DNA from: Aquipluma nitroreducens
GTDB taxonomy: Bacteria > Bacteroidota > Bacteroidia > Bacteroidales > Prolixibacteraceae
DNA length: 64,000 nucleotides
Direction: 5' to 3'
Assembly (NCBI RefSeq): GCF_009689585.1
Contig: NZ_AP018694.1
Location: 5,075,501 to 5,139,500, forward strand
Part shown: one piece after another, positions 33,987-43,700 of the stretch
How the letters are laid out: every line of letters begins with the position of its first letter
Position numbering within the stretch: the stretch's first letter is position 1
Program-made: the position numbers and the translations under genes
The notes under the pieces: generated by a model
Told to the model about the DNA's origin: nothing
Database searches by the model: none
Seen by the model: only the letters and a program-made list of their open reading frames with translations

Positions 33987-34634
33987 ATGAAACTTGTCGC
34001 ACCATCAATACTTGCTGCTAATTTTAACCGTCTAGGCGAAGAAGTTGAAATGCTTAATCGGAGTGAGGCCGATTTTGTCCATTGTGATGTTATGGATGGT
34101 GTTTTTGTCCCTAATATTTCGTTTGGTATTCCAATCATTCAAGCTGTTAATCAAATAAGTATCAAACCGCTTGATGTTCACCTTATGATCGTAAATCCTG
34201 ATAAATATATCAGCGATTTCTTTAAGGCAGGCGCTTCGATTATTACTGTTCATTACGAAGCTTGCACTCATTTGCATCGCACCATTCAGCAAATTAAGAG
34301 CCTTGGAATAAAGGCAAGTGTTTGTCTCAATCCGCATTCACCGGTAGCTTTACTTGAAGATATTATTTCAGAATTGGATATGGTTTTGCTGATGTCGGTA
34401 AATCCAGGCTTTGGTGGTCAGTTATTTATCGAAAATACTTATCAGAAAGTTGTTGCATTGAAAGAGATGATCTTAAAGCGAAATTTAAAAACCCAGATCG
34501 AGGTTGATGGTGGCGTGAATTTCGAAGTGGGGAAAAAACTTTATGAATCGGGTGTTGATATTTTGGTTGCTGGCAGCTTTGTCTTTAATGCAAATAGTCC
34601 GATTGAAACTATCGCGGCATTGAAAAAATTATAA
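33987..34634 (+). CDS. rpe: Ribulose-phosphate 3-epimerase
   Basis: 215-residue TIM-barrel enzyme of the pentose phosphate pathway interconverting ribulose 5-phosphate and xylulose 5-phosphate. Start at ATG 33987 (MKLVAPSILAANFNRLGEE). Motifs: APSILAANF, DFVHCDVMDGVFVPNISFG (metal-binding His and Asp), LDVHLMI, ITVHYEA, LLMSVNPGFGGQLFI (phosphate loop) and IEVDGGVN (second Asp). Complete and normal in length. Its last six bases overlap the convergent FeoB-associated gene. Confidence 0.97.
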   Translation: MKLVAPSILAANFNRLGEEVEMLNRSEADFVHCDVMDGVFVPNISFGIPIIQAVNQISIKPLDVHLMIVNPDKYISDFFKAGASIITVHYEACTHLHRTIQQIKSLGIKASVCLNPHSPVALLEDIISELDMVLLMSVNPGFGGQLFIENTYQKVVALKEMILKRNLKTQIEVDGGVNFEVGKKLYESGVDILVAGSFVFNANSPIETIAALKKL

Positions 34635-34838
34635 TTGCATCCTGAATTGATTATAATTTGTCGGTTTGTCTTTTTTGAATTGCTGGATTTCTTTTATTTC
34701 ACATCCGCCTGAACATCCACTACATTTTGTCGTATTGCCAGATTTTTTTCCAACAAGGTTGAAAAACTGGAGAATGTTTAGCGCCAATGCGCCAAAAGCA
34801 ACTGATATAATTAGATAGGCAATGATATCCTGTATCAT
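34629..34838 (-). CDS. FeoB-associated Cys-rich membrane protein
   Basis: 69-residue small protein: one transmembrane helix (IIAYLIISVAFGALALNILQF) followed by a Cys cluster (TTKCSGCSGGCEIKEI). This is the layout of the FeoB-associated Cys-rich family found next to feoB in Bacteroidota and Firmicutes, thought to assist ferrous iron uptake, perhaps in the FeoC position. It begins seven bases after the feoB stop, in the same operon, and overlaps the end of convergent rpe. Confidence 0.85.
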   Translation of the reverse strand: MIQDIIAYLIISVAFGALALNILQFFNLVGKKSGNTTKCSGCSGGCEIKEIQQFKKDKPTNYNQFRMQL

Positions 34839-34845
34839 GATTGTA

Positions 34846-37269
34846 TTACATTAAGATGTATGTTGAAACCCGAAACACCAAAAATGAAATTATCCAGGCA
34901 ACACTCGTCGTGTAAACAACTGTAAATAAAGCCCATTTTATTTTTCCTGATTCGCTTCTTATTGTAGCAATAACACCTAAACAGGGGAAATAGATCAGTA
35001 CAAAAGCAATAAAAGCCAGAGCTACTGGTATTGAGATCACTTTTTCTCCTTTCTTTTCACCTGAAATGTATTCTTCCTGAGTTAATTTGGCACTTAGCCC
35101 AACGTTTTTGTGATCCTGTTCAACCTGATACAAAACGCCCATTGTGCTAACGATTATTTCTTTAGCAGGAAGCCCGGCCAGCAGGCTAACACTCATTTTC
35201 CAGTCGAAACCTAAAGGCGACATAACAGGCTGAATAAATTGTCCCAATTGTCCCAGATAGCTATCTTGCAATCTTTGGCTTTGACTCTTAACCTGACTGG
35301 ATTGATTGGCAACTATTTCAGGTATATTGCTATTGTCAGATGGAATTTCTCTTGGAAAATAGCCTAAAGCCCAGATGATTATAACACCGATTAATATTAC
35401 TCCTCCGATTTTCTGTAAATACTGTCTGGCTTTATCCCACATGTGAATAAGTATGTTTTTCACAGTAGGTAGCCGGTAGGGCGGCAGTTCCAATACAAAA
35501 GGTGTTTCTTTACTCTTAAAAATAGTGCGGTTAAGAAGCTGTGCAGTCAAAAAGGCAATTAATATTCCGGAGAAATAAATGACACTTAGCACCAAAGCTG
35601 GATTTTGCGGGAAGAATGCCGTAATAAAAAGCACATAAACCGGAAGCCTTGCACTGCATGACATGAAAGGAATTATAAGCATGGTTAGCAATCGATCGCT
35701 CGGGCTACGAAGCGTTCGTGTAGCCATTATTGCCGGTACATTGCAACCAAAACCCATTACCATTGGAATGAAAGACCGTCCATGCAATCCAAAGCGGTGC
35801 ATTATTTTATCCATGATAAAGGCGGCTCTGGCCATGTAACCGGAGTCTTCCATAAAGGAAAGAAAAAGGAATAAAATCAGGATATTGGGTAGAAACACCA
35901 AAACACTCCCAGTCCCATCAATGATGCCATGAATAATAAGATCTTTGAGCATGCCATTAGGGAGTAGTTCTGAAATATGCTGACTGATAAACGCGATCAG
36001 GTTTTCGATCCAATGCATTGGTATAGCGCCAATTTTGAACGTTGCAAAAAAAGCTAATGAGATGGAAAGAATAAATATAGGAAATCCGAGTATGTTGTTA
36101 GTGAGTATTTTGTCTATCTTTTCTGAAGTCTTTGCGGTATTTTTCCTTCTTTGTTTGTAGGTCTCTTGAAGAGCTCCTGAAATAAATCCATACTTCGCAT
36201 CGGTTATAACTGTTTCACTATCTTCGTTGTAGATGCTTTCAATTCGCTTGATTTCACTTTGAGCAGCCTTTTCAATTTCAGCAAAATTTGGATATGAAGT
36301 CAGTGATTCAATGGTTTGCTTGTCACGTTCGAGCAATTTGATGGATAAAAAACGCGAAGAAATTGTATCTGTAATCGGTTTTTCGAGTTTTATCTTTTTT
36401 CTCAGCGATTGAATTGATTTTTCGAGCTCAATACCATAATTGATGTGAATGTGTCTTACAATTGGATCCTGATCTTCATATACTTCAATGGTCTTTTCAA
36501 TCAACTCCTGAATGCCTTTCCCTTTGGAGCTTACCAATGGGATAATTGGTATTCCGATGAGTTTTCCCAAACTCCGGTAATCAAATTTTCCACCGTTCCT
36601 TAATAATTCATCATACATATTCAAGGCAATAACAACCTTGATGTCCATATCAATTAATTGAGTAGTCAGGAAGAGATTTCGTTCCAAATTAGACGAGTCA
36701 ATCACGTTGATTACAATGTCAGGAGTTTCGTCCATGATAAAGTTTCTGACATAGATTTCTTCCGGAGAATAAGCCGTTAAAGAATAAGTACCTGGTAGGT
36801 CGAAAATATTAAAGAGATATCCGTTGTTGGTGAAAGTTGCTTTCTTGGCGTCAATGGTAACTCCACTGTAGTTTCCTACGTGTTCTTTTGAACCTGAGAG
36901 AAAATTAAACAAGGTTGTTTTTCCACAGTTTGGATTTCCGACCAAGGCAATATTGAGAGTACGTTCTTTCTCTTTTGCTGAAATTTTTAGATTTTCATAA
37001 TCGATAACTCCTTCAAAGTTTTGAGCTACGAATGTATGAGCTTCGTCTTGACTTACGACTTCGATTAGATTAGCTTCAGTCCGGCGAAGAGTAATGTTGT
37101 AATCCAAAATTTTATACTCAATGGGACCATTAAAAGGGGCATTTTTGATTACGGTTACCTCTTTCCCTTTCACAAAACCCATTTCAGTGATTCTTTTACG
37201 AAAAGAACCATGCCCTAAAACCTTCGTGATAATTACTGTTTCTTTATTTTTTACTTCAGAGAGTCGCAC
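34846..37269 (-). CDS. feoB: Fused FeoA-FeoB ferrous iron transporter
   Basis: 807-residue ferrous iron transporter. Residues 1-72 are a FeoA SH3-like domain (GSFRKRITEMGFVKGKEVTV), directly fused to the FeoB G-domain (about 105-275): G1 GNPNCGKTTLFNFLSG, G2/G3 SGVTIDAKKATF and IFDLPGTYSL, G4 ALNMYDE. A GDI-like helical part follows, then the membrane domain with Gate motifs (EDSGYMARAAFIMDKIMHRFGLHGRSFIPMVMGFGCNVPAIMATR; second half KEIIVSTMGVLYQV). The fusion is usual in Bacteroidota. It pumps Fe(II) across the inner membrane. Confidence 0.97.
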   Translation of the reverse strand: MRLSEVKNKETVIITKVLGHGSFRKRITEMGFVKGKEVTVIKNAPFNGPIEYKILDYNITLRRTEANLIEVVSQDEAHTFVAQNFEGVIDYENLKISAKEKERTLNIALVGNPNCGKTTLFNFLSGSKEHVGNYSGVTIDAKKATFTNNGYLFNIFDLPGTYSLTAYSPEEIYVRNFIMDETPDIVINVIDSSNLERNLFLTTQLIDMDIKVVIALNMYDELLRNGGKFDYRSLGKLIGIPIIPLVSSKGKGIQELIEKTIEVYEDQDPIVRHIHINYGIELEKSIQSLRKKIKLEKPITDTISSRFLSIKLLERDKQTIESLTSYPNFAEIEKAAQSEIKRIESIYNEDSETVITDAKYGFISGALQETYKQRRKNTAKTSEKIDKILTNNILGFPIFILSISLAFFATFKIGAIPMHWIENLIAFISQHISELLPNGMLKDLIIHGIIDGTGSVLVFLPNILILFLFLSFMEDSGYMARAAFIMDKIMHRFGLHGRSFIPMVMGFGCNVPAIMATRTLRSPSDRLLTMLIIPFMSCSARLPVYVLFITAFFPQNPALVLSVIYFSGILIAFLTAQLLNRTIFKSKETPFVLELPPYRLPTVKNILIHMWDKARQYLQKIGGVILIGVIIIWALGYFPREIPSDNSNIPEIVANQSSQVKSQSQRLQDSYLGQLGQFIQPVMSPLGFDWKMSVSLLAGLPAKEIIVSTMGVLYQVEQDHKNVGLSAKLTQEEYISGEKKGEKVISIPVALAFIAFVLIYFPCLGVIATIRSESGKIKWALFTVVYTTSVAWIISFLVFRVSTYILM

Positions 37270-37416
37270 AATTATTGTATGAGGAGCTATACTAATTTAA
37301 ACTAAATAAGAATAACGGCGCAAAGATATTTAAGTTTTGATAAAACTCTTAAAAAATATTGCTTTCTTGAAGAATCAAAATTGATTCGGTTACTTTTGCA
37401 TTTCAGGAATAACAGT

Positions 37417-38139
37417 ATGGACGAAGATAACATATATAAAAAGATTCAAGATGCGATTTCTTCTTTGCCTGAGAATTTCAGCATACTTGAGGAACAAATT
37501 GATGTTGAGCTACAGATGGAGTACTTCAACTATGGCAGGGATCTAAAATCGGGTTTCCCAGCTGAACTTATTCTTCAACATCAGAATGACCTTTTTGATT
37601 CGGCCATAGCACTTGAAGAGAAGAAGAATTTATTGGTTCTGTTGGCTTCGCAAGAAAAAGTTGAAGCCTTTCGAACGATCGAAAAATATGCTCAACATCC
37701 TGATCCTGAGTTGAGAGAATGGAGTATTTTAGCTTTGCAGGAAAGCAGAATGGTCATTCAAAGTTCTCTAATGGATGAACAGCAGGTTTATATTTCAACC
37801 GGACTTGGTGGAAAGGATCAGAAGCTTAGGTATTTTGTGGTTTTTATTGGGAATGAGAATGTCGAAAAATATTCTACGGTTCAACGTAAGTTGATTAAGA
37901 CCGAATTGGAATATGCCCTTACTCAGAGTAATGGTATTCTTGAAGAAATTAGTTTTAAAAAAGACCTTGCCATTGCTATATTGCTTTTGCCTGTTAAGTC
38001 AGATATTCAGGGCGTTTTCAGCAGTGTTATCAATGAATGCAATCAGTATGGCGATTTTGTCCGTCCGGATATAATTATTACAAATGTGAAACGCATGAGT
38101 GTGGATGAAATCAGAAGGTTTATCAATCGAGAAAAATAA
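37417..38139 (+). CDS. Conserved cytoplasmic protein of unknown function
   Basis: 240 residues from the ATG at 37417 (MDEDNIYKKIQDAI); the frame is open 12 codons earlier from a TTG. No signal peptide. The middle resembles a short HEAT-like helical segment (KVEAFRTIEKYAQHPDPELREWSILALQESRM), and the second half is alpha/beta (DQKLRYFVVFIGNENVEKYSTVQRKLIKTELEYAL; FKKDLAIAILLLPVKSDI). I do not recognise the family. The divergent neighbour is feoB; the thiamine-binding protein gene follows after 122 bases containing a hairpin. Confidence 0.7.
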   Translation: MDEDNIYKKIQDAISSLPENFSILEEQIDVELQMEYFNYGRDLKSGFPAELILQHQNDLFDSAIALEEKKNLLVLLASQEKVEAFRTIEKYAQHPDPELREWSILALQESRMVIQSSLMDEQQVYISTGLGGKDQKLRYFVVFIGNENVEKYSTVQRKLIKTELEYALTQSNGILEEISFKKDLAIAILLLPVKSDIQGVFSSVINECNQYGDFVRPDIIITNVKRMSVDEIRRFINREK

Positions 38140-38202
38140 TTAAAATGAAACGAGCCATTAGTAAAAATCACTCACGCGGGTATGACTAATTGATGAGTTC
38201 CC

Positions 38203-38231
38203 TGCCCGCCCAAAGGCTTGTCAGGCGGGCA
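38203..38231. repeat. Intergenic GC-rich hairpin
   Basis: TGCCCGCC (38203-38210) pairs with GGCGGGCA (38224-38231); the loop AAAGGCTTGT, read on the other strand, is the ACAAGCCTTT core seen also in the hairpin at 21691-21738. It stands out in GC content from its AT-rich surroundings. No T-run follows. Confidence 0.7.
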
Positions 38232-38261
38232 TAAGGCAATTAAAAAGCAAATTATAGATAT

Positions 38262-38555
38262 ATGAAAAATAAAATTAATTTGGCAATTCAGGTGCTGCCC
38301 AGGTCATCATCAAAAGGGACATATGAATTGGTTGATGTTGCAATTGAATTAATCCAAAAATCAGGGCTTAAATATCGTGTTTGTCCGTTTGAAACGGTGA
38401 TTGAAGGCTATTATGATGAGGTAATGATGCTTGTGAAAGACATTCATGAGGCTGTTTATGCTGGAGGTGCCGAAGAAATGATAACTAACATTAAAATACA
38501 AACACGTTATAATCAGGACGTTTTTATTGATGATAAAATGAATAAATACGATTAG
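38262..38555 (+). CDS. MTH1187-family thiamine-binding protein
   Basis: 97-residue ferredoxin-fold protein of the YqgV/MTH1187 (DUF77) family, whose members bind thiamine or related pyrimidines. Family features: NLAIQVLPRSSSKGTYELVDVAIELI, then the highly conserved YRVCPFETVIEGYYDEVMMLV, in which PFETVIEG is diagnostic, and HEAVYAGGAEEMITNIKIQTR. Complete length. Usually forms tetramers; physiological role is not fixed. It precedes the tRNA-Arg gene, which has its own promoter. Confidence 0.88.
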   Translation: MKNKINLAIQVLPRSSSKGTYELVDVAIELIQKSGLKYRVCPFETVIEGYYDEVMMLVKDIHEAVYAGGAEEMITNIKIQTRYNQDVFIDDKMNKYD

Positions 38556-38577
38556 TTAAAAAAACTAGATTTGAGAG

Positions 38578-38607
38578 TTGTTTTTATTCTCTTAAGTATT
38601 ATCTTTG
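38578..38607 (+). promoter_or_regulatory. Consensus Bacteroidota promoter of tRNA-Arg
   Basis: TTG (38578-38580), exactly 19 bases, then TATCTTTG (38600-38607): a full match to TTG-N19-TAnnTTTG. A transcription start near 38613 would be about 12 bases before the tRNA. Confidence 0.8.
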
Positions 38608-38624
38608 CAACGCTTTTAGCAAAT

Positions 38625-38697
38625 GGCCCCGTAGCTTAATGGATAGAGCATCTGACTACGGATCAGAAGGTTGCAGGTTCGAGTCTTGCCGGGGTCA
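38625..38697 (+). tRNA. tRNA-Arg (anticodon ACG)
   Basis: 73-base cloverleaf: acceptor GGCCCCG / CGGGGTC with one G-U pair, D arm GCTTAATGGATAGAGC, anticodon stem TCTGA/TCAGA with loop CTACGGA giving ACG, T arm GCAGG-TTCGAGT-CTTGC, discriminator A. CCA is not encoded. An ACG anticodon is normally edited to ICG by TadA to read CGU/CGC/CGA. Confidence 0.97.
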
Positions 38698-38705
38698 CAA
38701 AACAG

Positions 38706-38740
38706 GGATTTTATCATGTATGATAGAATCCTTTTTTTTT
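38706..38740 (+). terminator. Terminator of tRNA-Arg
   Basis: GGATTTTATCA (38706-38716) pairs with TGATAGAATCC (38721-38731) with one mismatch, a TGTA loop and a run of nine T. The following 38741-38984 holds no gene I can support. Confidence 0.88.
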
Positions 38741-38984
38741 GTCCTTTTAGAACCCTTGCCAACCTCGGGGATCGGTCTAACTCATGGGGAAGAAATCATT
38801 CCAAACAGATATATTCCATAGCCACACTTTACTAAAACGTTCAATCATGATTTAAGGTTTGAATACTCGAAACTACAATCGAAAAATAGTTTTCTTTATC
38901 AATTAAATACAACCACGTAGTGTTTGATTTAAGTGATGTAAATTGGAAACAATAATTTTTTAAGTTTACAGAGCAAAATATGGA

Positions 38985-39548
38985 ATGATGTCATTTGATT
39001 CGGTGAATAGCTTTAATGAAATATATAATTCCTTTTACAGAAAATCATTTTTGTATGTAAAATCATATGTACACGATGATATGGCAGCCGAAGACATTGT
39101 TTCAGAATCGTTGATCAAGCTGTGGCAGCAAATGAAACAACAACCAATCAACCCAATACCTCCTTATTTATTTGTAATTCTTAAAAATCGTTCGCTTGAT
39201 TATTTAAAACATCAATCAATAATTCGATCGGTGCATCTTAATTTGGCTGAAACCTTAACCCGTGAAATTGAAATTCGAACAACTAGTCTGGAGATGAGCG
39301 ACCCGATTGATATTTTCTCTACTGAAGTTAGTCAAATCATAGAATCAACGCTAGACGCGCTACCCCAAAAAACAAGAGAGATTTTTAAATTGAGCAAGTT
39401 CGGAAATAAACCTCACAAAGAAATTGCCGAATTATATCAAATTTCTGTAAAAGGAGTAGATTATCACATTATGCTTTCGGTCAAAGAGTTGAGGTCGGCG
39501 CTTAAAGATTATTTGCCGTTGTTGGGCACACTTACTTTTCTGAATTAA
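38985..39548 (+). CDS. ECF-type RNA polymerase sigma factor (FecI-like)
   Basis: 187-residue extracytoplasmic-function sigma factor of the Bacteroidota PUL type. Region 2: SFNEIYNSFYRKSFLYVKSYVHDDMAAEDIVSESLIKLWQQ; region 4: TLDALPQKTREIFKLSKFGNKPHKEIAELYQISVKGVDYHIMLSVKEL. ATGs at 38985 and 38988 are both possible. It is expected to be held by the FecR-like anti-sigma encoded 91 bases downstream and released by substrate signalling through SusC, activating the locus that follows. Confidence 0.93.
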   Translation: MMSFDSVNSFNEIYNSFYRKSFLYVKSYVHDDMAAEDIVSESLIKLWQQMKQQPINPIPPYLFVILKNRSLDYLKHQSIIRSVHLNLAETLTREIEIRTTSLEMSDPIDIFSTEVSQIIESTLDALPQKTREIFKLSKFGNKPHKEIAELYQISVKGVDYHIMLSVKELRSALKDYLPLLGTLTFLN

Positions 39549-39639
39549 AAAAACATTAGAAGTTTACTAGTGATTATTCTTCTTGAATCGTTTTGGTATC
39601 AGATGAGGAAATAAAACAGCTTCCTTTCTGATAATTAAA

Positions 39640-40587
39640 ATGGATACAGAACTAATAATCAAATACATTGAAGGGGATGGGACCGATTCGGAGATGGTAG
39701 CCATTACCAATTGGCTGGATGCTGATCCTGAAAATATGAAGGAATATCTGGCGCTTCGCAAACTGCACGATATTACCATTTGGCAAACTTCACCCGCCGT
39801 AAAGCCAGAGCAGGAAACCAATGGCAAAAACTACCTTTCACGGAAAATAACCTTCGTAGGAATAATGAAATATGCTGCCATATTAATAGTAGCAATTATC
39901 GTTTCACGATTTGTTTTTCCTGAATTTAAGTCGGAACATACACTTGCCATGCAATCATTGTATGTTCCGGCTGGACAACGGGCTGAAATTACACTGGAAG
40001 ATGGAACAAAAGTCTGGCTAAATGCCAATACGACGTTAATTTTCCCGAATCAATTTTCCGGACAAACCCGTGAGGTAAGTATCAGCGGAGAAGGTTATTT
40101 TGAGGTCGTTTCTAATAAGCTTAAGCCATTCATAGTTAAAACCGAAAAGTACAACATTAAAGTCTGGGGTACTAAGTTCAATGTAATGGCTTATTCAGGT
40201 TACGAAAACTTTGAAACTGCTTTATTTGAGGGATCTGTAGAAGTACTGAAACATGGAGGTTCAAAGGGAATACTGATTCAACCTGACCAACGGATATTTC
40301 AGAAAAATGAAAAACTAACTATTGCTCCTATTACCGATTTGAATCACCAACTCTGGAAAGACGGGATTATCAGTTTTCAGGATGAATCGTTTGCTGAATT
40401 GGTGAATAAGCTACGACTTTATTTTGATTTGAAAATTGAAGTAAAGAATAATAAGATTCTGAATCACCAATATACAGGTAAGTTCCGGACCAAAGATGGA
40501 GTTGAGCATATTCTTAAGGTTCTTCAGTTGAGAAACAAGTTCAACTATACGATTGATGAAAAAACTAATTCGATAACTATCGAATAA
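39640..40587 (+). CDS. FecR-family anti-sigma factor
   Basis: 315-residue inner membrane anti-sigma factor. The cytoplasmic N-terminal part (residues 1-66) should bind the sigma factor; a transmembrane helix follows (FVGIMKYAAILIVAIIVSRFVF, about 70-92). The periplasmic FecR domain is clear (YVPAGQRAEITLEDGTKVWLNANTTLIFPNQF; GEGYFEVVSNKLKPFIVKTEKYNIKVWGTKFNVMAY) and a C-terminal STN-partner domain (DESFAELVNKLRLYFDLKIEV) would contact the SusC N-terminal signalling domain. Start ATG at 39640. It is part of the trans-envelope switch of this locus. Confidence 0.95.
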   Translation: MDTELIIKYIEGDGTDSEMVAITNWLDADPENMKEYLALRKLHDITIWQTSPAVKPEQETNGKNYLSRKITFVGIMKYAAILIVAIIVSRFVFPEFKSEHTLAMQSLYVPAGQRAEITLEDGTKVWLNANTTLIFPNQFSGQTREVSISGEGYFEVVSNKLKPFIVKTEKYNIKVWGTKFNVMAYSGYENFETALFEGSVEVLKHGGSKGILIQPDQRIFQKNEKLTIAPITDLNHQLWKDGIISFQDESFAELVNKLRLYFDLKIEVKNNKILNHQYTGKFRTKDGVEHILKVLQLRNKFNYTIDEKTNSITIE

Positions 40588-40729
40588 ATAATGTCTAACT
40601 ATAATTAAGAATTGCCAATGAAATGAAAATGAAAAAGCCGGGAAGTGCGCTAACACCTTCCGGCCAAAGGTCAAAACCAGATCTGCTCTCTTAAACAAAA
40701 TCAAGTATTAACCATCAAAAAACAAATGT

Positions 40730-43700
40730 ATGAAAAATTATTTGTCAGAGGAATTCTTTGACTTAACTAAACAACTATTCCGAAAGATGAGAACAACATG
40801 TCTTCTGATTCTGGTGTTTGCATCATCGCTTTTTGCCACTAACGTTAATTCGCAGGTAGCAAAAGTGAGTTTGTCCATCAAGAATTCAAACCTCATTCAA
40901 GTTTTAAATGCCATTGAACGACAGACAGATTACCTGTTTGTGTATAACAAAAATGAGATTGATTTAAATCGTGAAATAAATATGGAGGTGAAGGAGCAAT
41001 CTGTTGCTACCGTACTTTCAGGAATATTTCAGAGCACAGGCATAAGTTATGCGATGGAAGGCAACAACATTGTGCTTTTTAATAAAGTGGACAACCTCCT
41101 GCAGCAGCAAAAATCAGTTTCAGGAAAAGTTACTGATAACACTGGAGCTGGTTTACCTGGTGTTTCAGTTGTTGTAAAGGGCACTACTACCGGTGTTATT
41201 ACCGATATGGATGGTAAATTTTCAGTTCCAAAAATTCCGGATAATGCCATTTTGCAATTCTCGTTTGTGGGAATGAAGTCACAGGAATATACAGTTGGTA
41301 ATAAGACAACGATAAACATTACTCTAATTGAAGATGCAATTGGAATAGAAGAAGTGGTGGCAATTGGTTATGGAACAGTAAAAAAAAGTGACCTGACAGG
41401 TTCTGTTTCATCGGTTAAAACAGGCGAGTTACAGCAGACTCCTATGACATCGATAGATCAGGGATTGGTTGGCAGGGCATCTGGGGTGCAGGTTACACAA
41501 ACATCAGGTATGCCTGGTGCTGTGGCATCAATTCGGGTTCGCGGTAGTAGCTCTCTTCAGGGCGGAAATGAGCCTCTTTATGTTATTGATGGATTTCCGG
41601 TATATAGTGGCAGCGGTTTTGGAAACACCGGAGGTAATGTGCAGATGAGCGGACTTTCAACTGTTAATCCTAACGATATTGAATCTATAGAGATTCTTAA
41701 AGATGCTGCTGCAACTGCCATTTATGGAGCTCGTGCCGCAAACGGTGTTGTGTTGATTACAACAAAAACAGGTAAAAAGGGTCACGATGTTGTTACATTT
41801 GAAGCAAATTACGGCATCCAGAATATAACAAAAAAGATTGATGTCATGGGTGCTCAGGAATATGCTGCCTTGGTTAATGAGGCTTACACAAATGACAAGT
41901 TAACAGCCCCATACAACGCTGAAAAGTTGGCTGAAATCGCAAAGTTAGGTCGTGGTACCGATTGGCAGGACGAAATATTCAGGGTAGGAAAGACACAAAA
42001 TTATCAGTTAACATTTTCAGGGGGAGATGAAAAAACCTCATATGCTGTTTCCGGAAGTTATTTCGATCAACAAGGTGTAATAATCAATTCTAACTTCAAG
42101 CGTTATTCCACCCGATTGAATTTGGACCGAAAAATTAATGAAGTATTTAAAATTGGAACAAATTTTTCAATTAGCCACACCATAAATAATGCTATTGCAA
42201 CTGACTCAGGCGGAGAAACAGGTGTTATTACCGGAGCATTAAAAATGAATCCAATTTTACCTGTTTATTCTAATCCTTTAACTGGAGAATATACACAGGT
42301 TAATACTCCTGGAACCCTTGAACCTAATCCGGTAGCAACTGCAAAAGAGCAGATTTTTAACAATGCAACTTCCCGTATTTTGGGTGATATTTATGGAGAG
42401 TGGAAAATTGCAGAGGGATTGGTCGCTAAAGTAACTATTGGTGCTGACGTTCTCTATGACAAAGCAAACCAATATACGCCTTCTACAATTTATCAATCAA
42501 ATGGAAAAGCAACAGGTACCATTGGCGTAAATCGTTCCATAAACTGGTTGAATGAAAATACCCTTAACTGGACTAAAACTTTTAACAAAATTCATTCATT
42601 CAATGTACTTGGTGGTTTTACGATGCAGCAAAACAATACAGAATATGTCATGGCATCGTCATCTAGTTTTGTAAACAACATCATGACATTTAACAACCTG
42701 GGTGCTGGAGCACTATACAATCAACCAGGATCTTCAGCTGAACAATGGAACTTAATGTCATACCTTTCACGTGTTAATTACACCTTGATGAACAGATATC
42801 TGTTTTCAGTAAATGCACGGGTAGATGGCTCTTCTCGTTTTGGAACGAATAACAAATTTGGATTTTTCCCTTCAGGCTCTTTTGGATGGCGGGTTACTGA
42901 AGAAAAATTTATGCAATCACTCAAAAAAACGGTAACTAACTTGAAAATAAGGGGTAGTTATGGTTTTACCGGAAATACTGAAATTGGTGTTTACCAGTCG
43001 CTCGCAACATTAGGCAATGCCAGCTGGATGATTGGAAATCAGCTGGTCTCAGGGTTCTATCCCAATAGAATACCAAATCCGGACCTGCAATGGGAAAGGA
43101 CAGGACAGCTCGATTTTGGGTTCGATCTGGGTTTATATCAAAACAGGATTCGATTTACAGCCGATTATTACAGAAAGAAGACAACGGACTTACTGTACGA
43201 TGTGTCTGTTCCAGCTGTTTCTGGTTATCAAACAATGCTAAAAAACATTGGAAGCGTTGAGAATAAGGGGATTGAACTATCTGTTGAAAGTGACAATCTT
43301 ACCGGTGCATTTAGGTGGACAACAGCATTCAATATTTCATTTAATAAGAATAAAGTTATTGAATTGGGTGGCGAAGCATATAAGGAAATGCCTAATGGAG
43401 ATGATCATCTTAAAACTGGTTCGTTCCGTCGTTTAGTTGTTGGTCAACCTATTGGAGTATTCTATGGATACCGTTTTGATGGTATTTTTCAAAACACCGA
43501 TGAAACTGCCAAGCAAACTTCGTCAACCTCTCCAATTGGCGTTGGATTGCGCAGGTACAAAGATTTAAATGGCGATGGAAAAGTTGATGCAACAAATGAC
43601 CGGGAAATATTAGGTGATGCAAACCCCAAATTCTTTGGTGGACTTACGAATACATTTAGTTATAAAAATATTGAACTAACTTGTTTCTTTCAGTATTGCT

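Noticed and set aside
38140-38261. TPP riboswitch upstream of the thiamine-binding protein
   Set aside because: The conserved CTGAGA and ACCTGATCT-type THI-box elements are missing; only a GC hairpin is present.
38639-38821. 60-codon ORF starting inside tRNA-Arg
   Set aside because: It begins within the tRNA and runs through its terminator hairpin.
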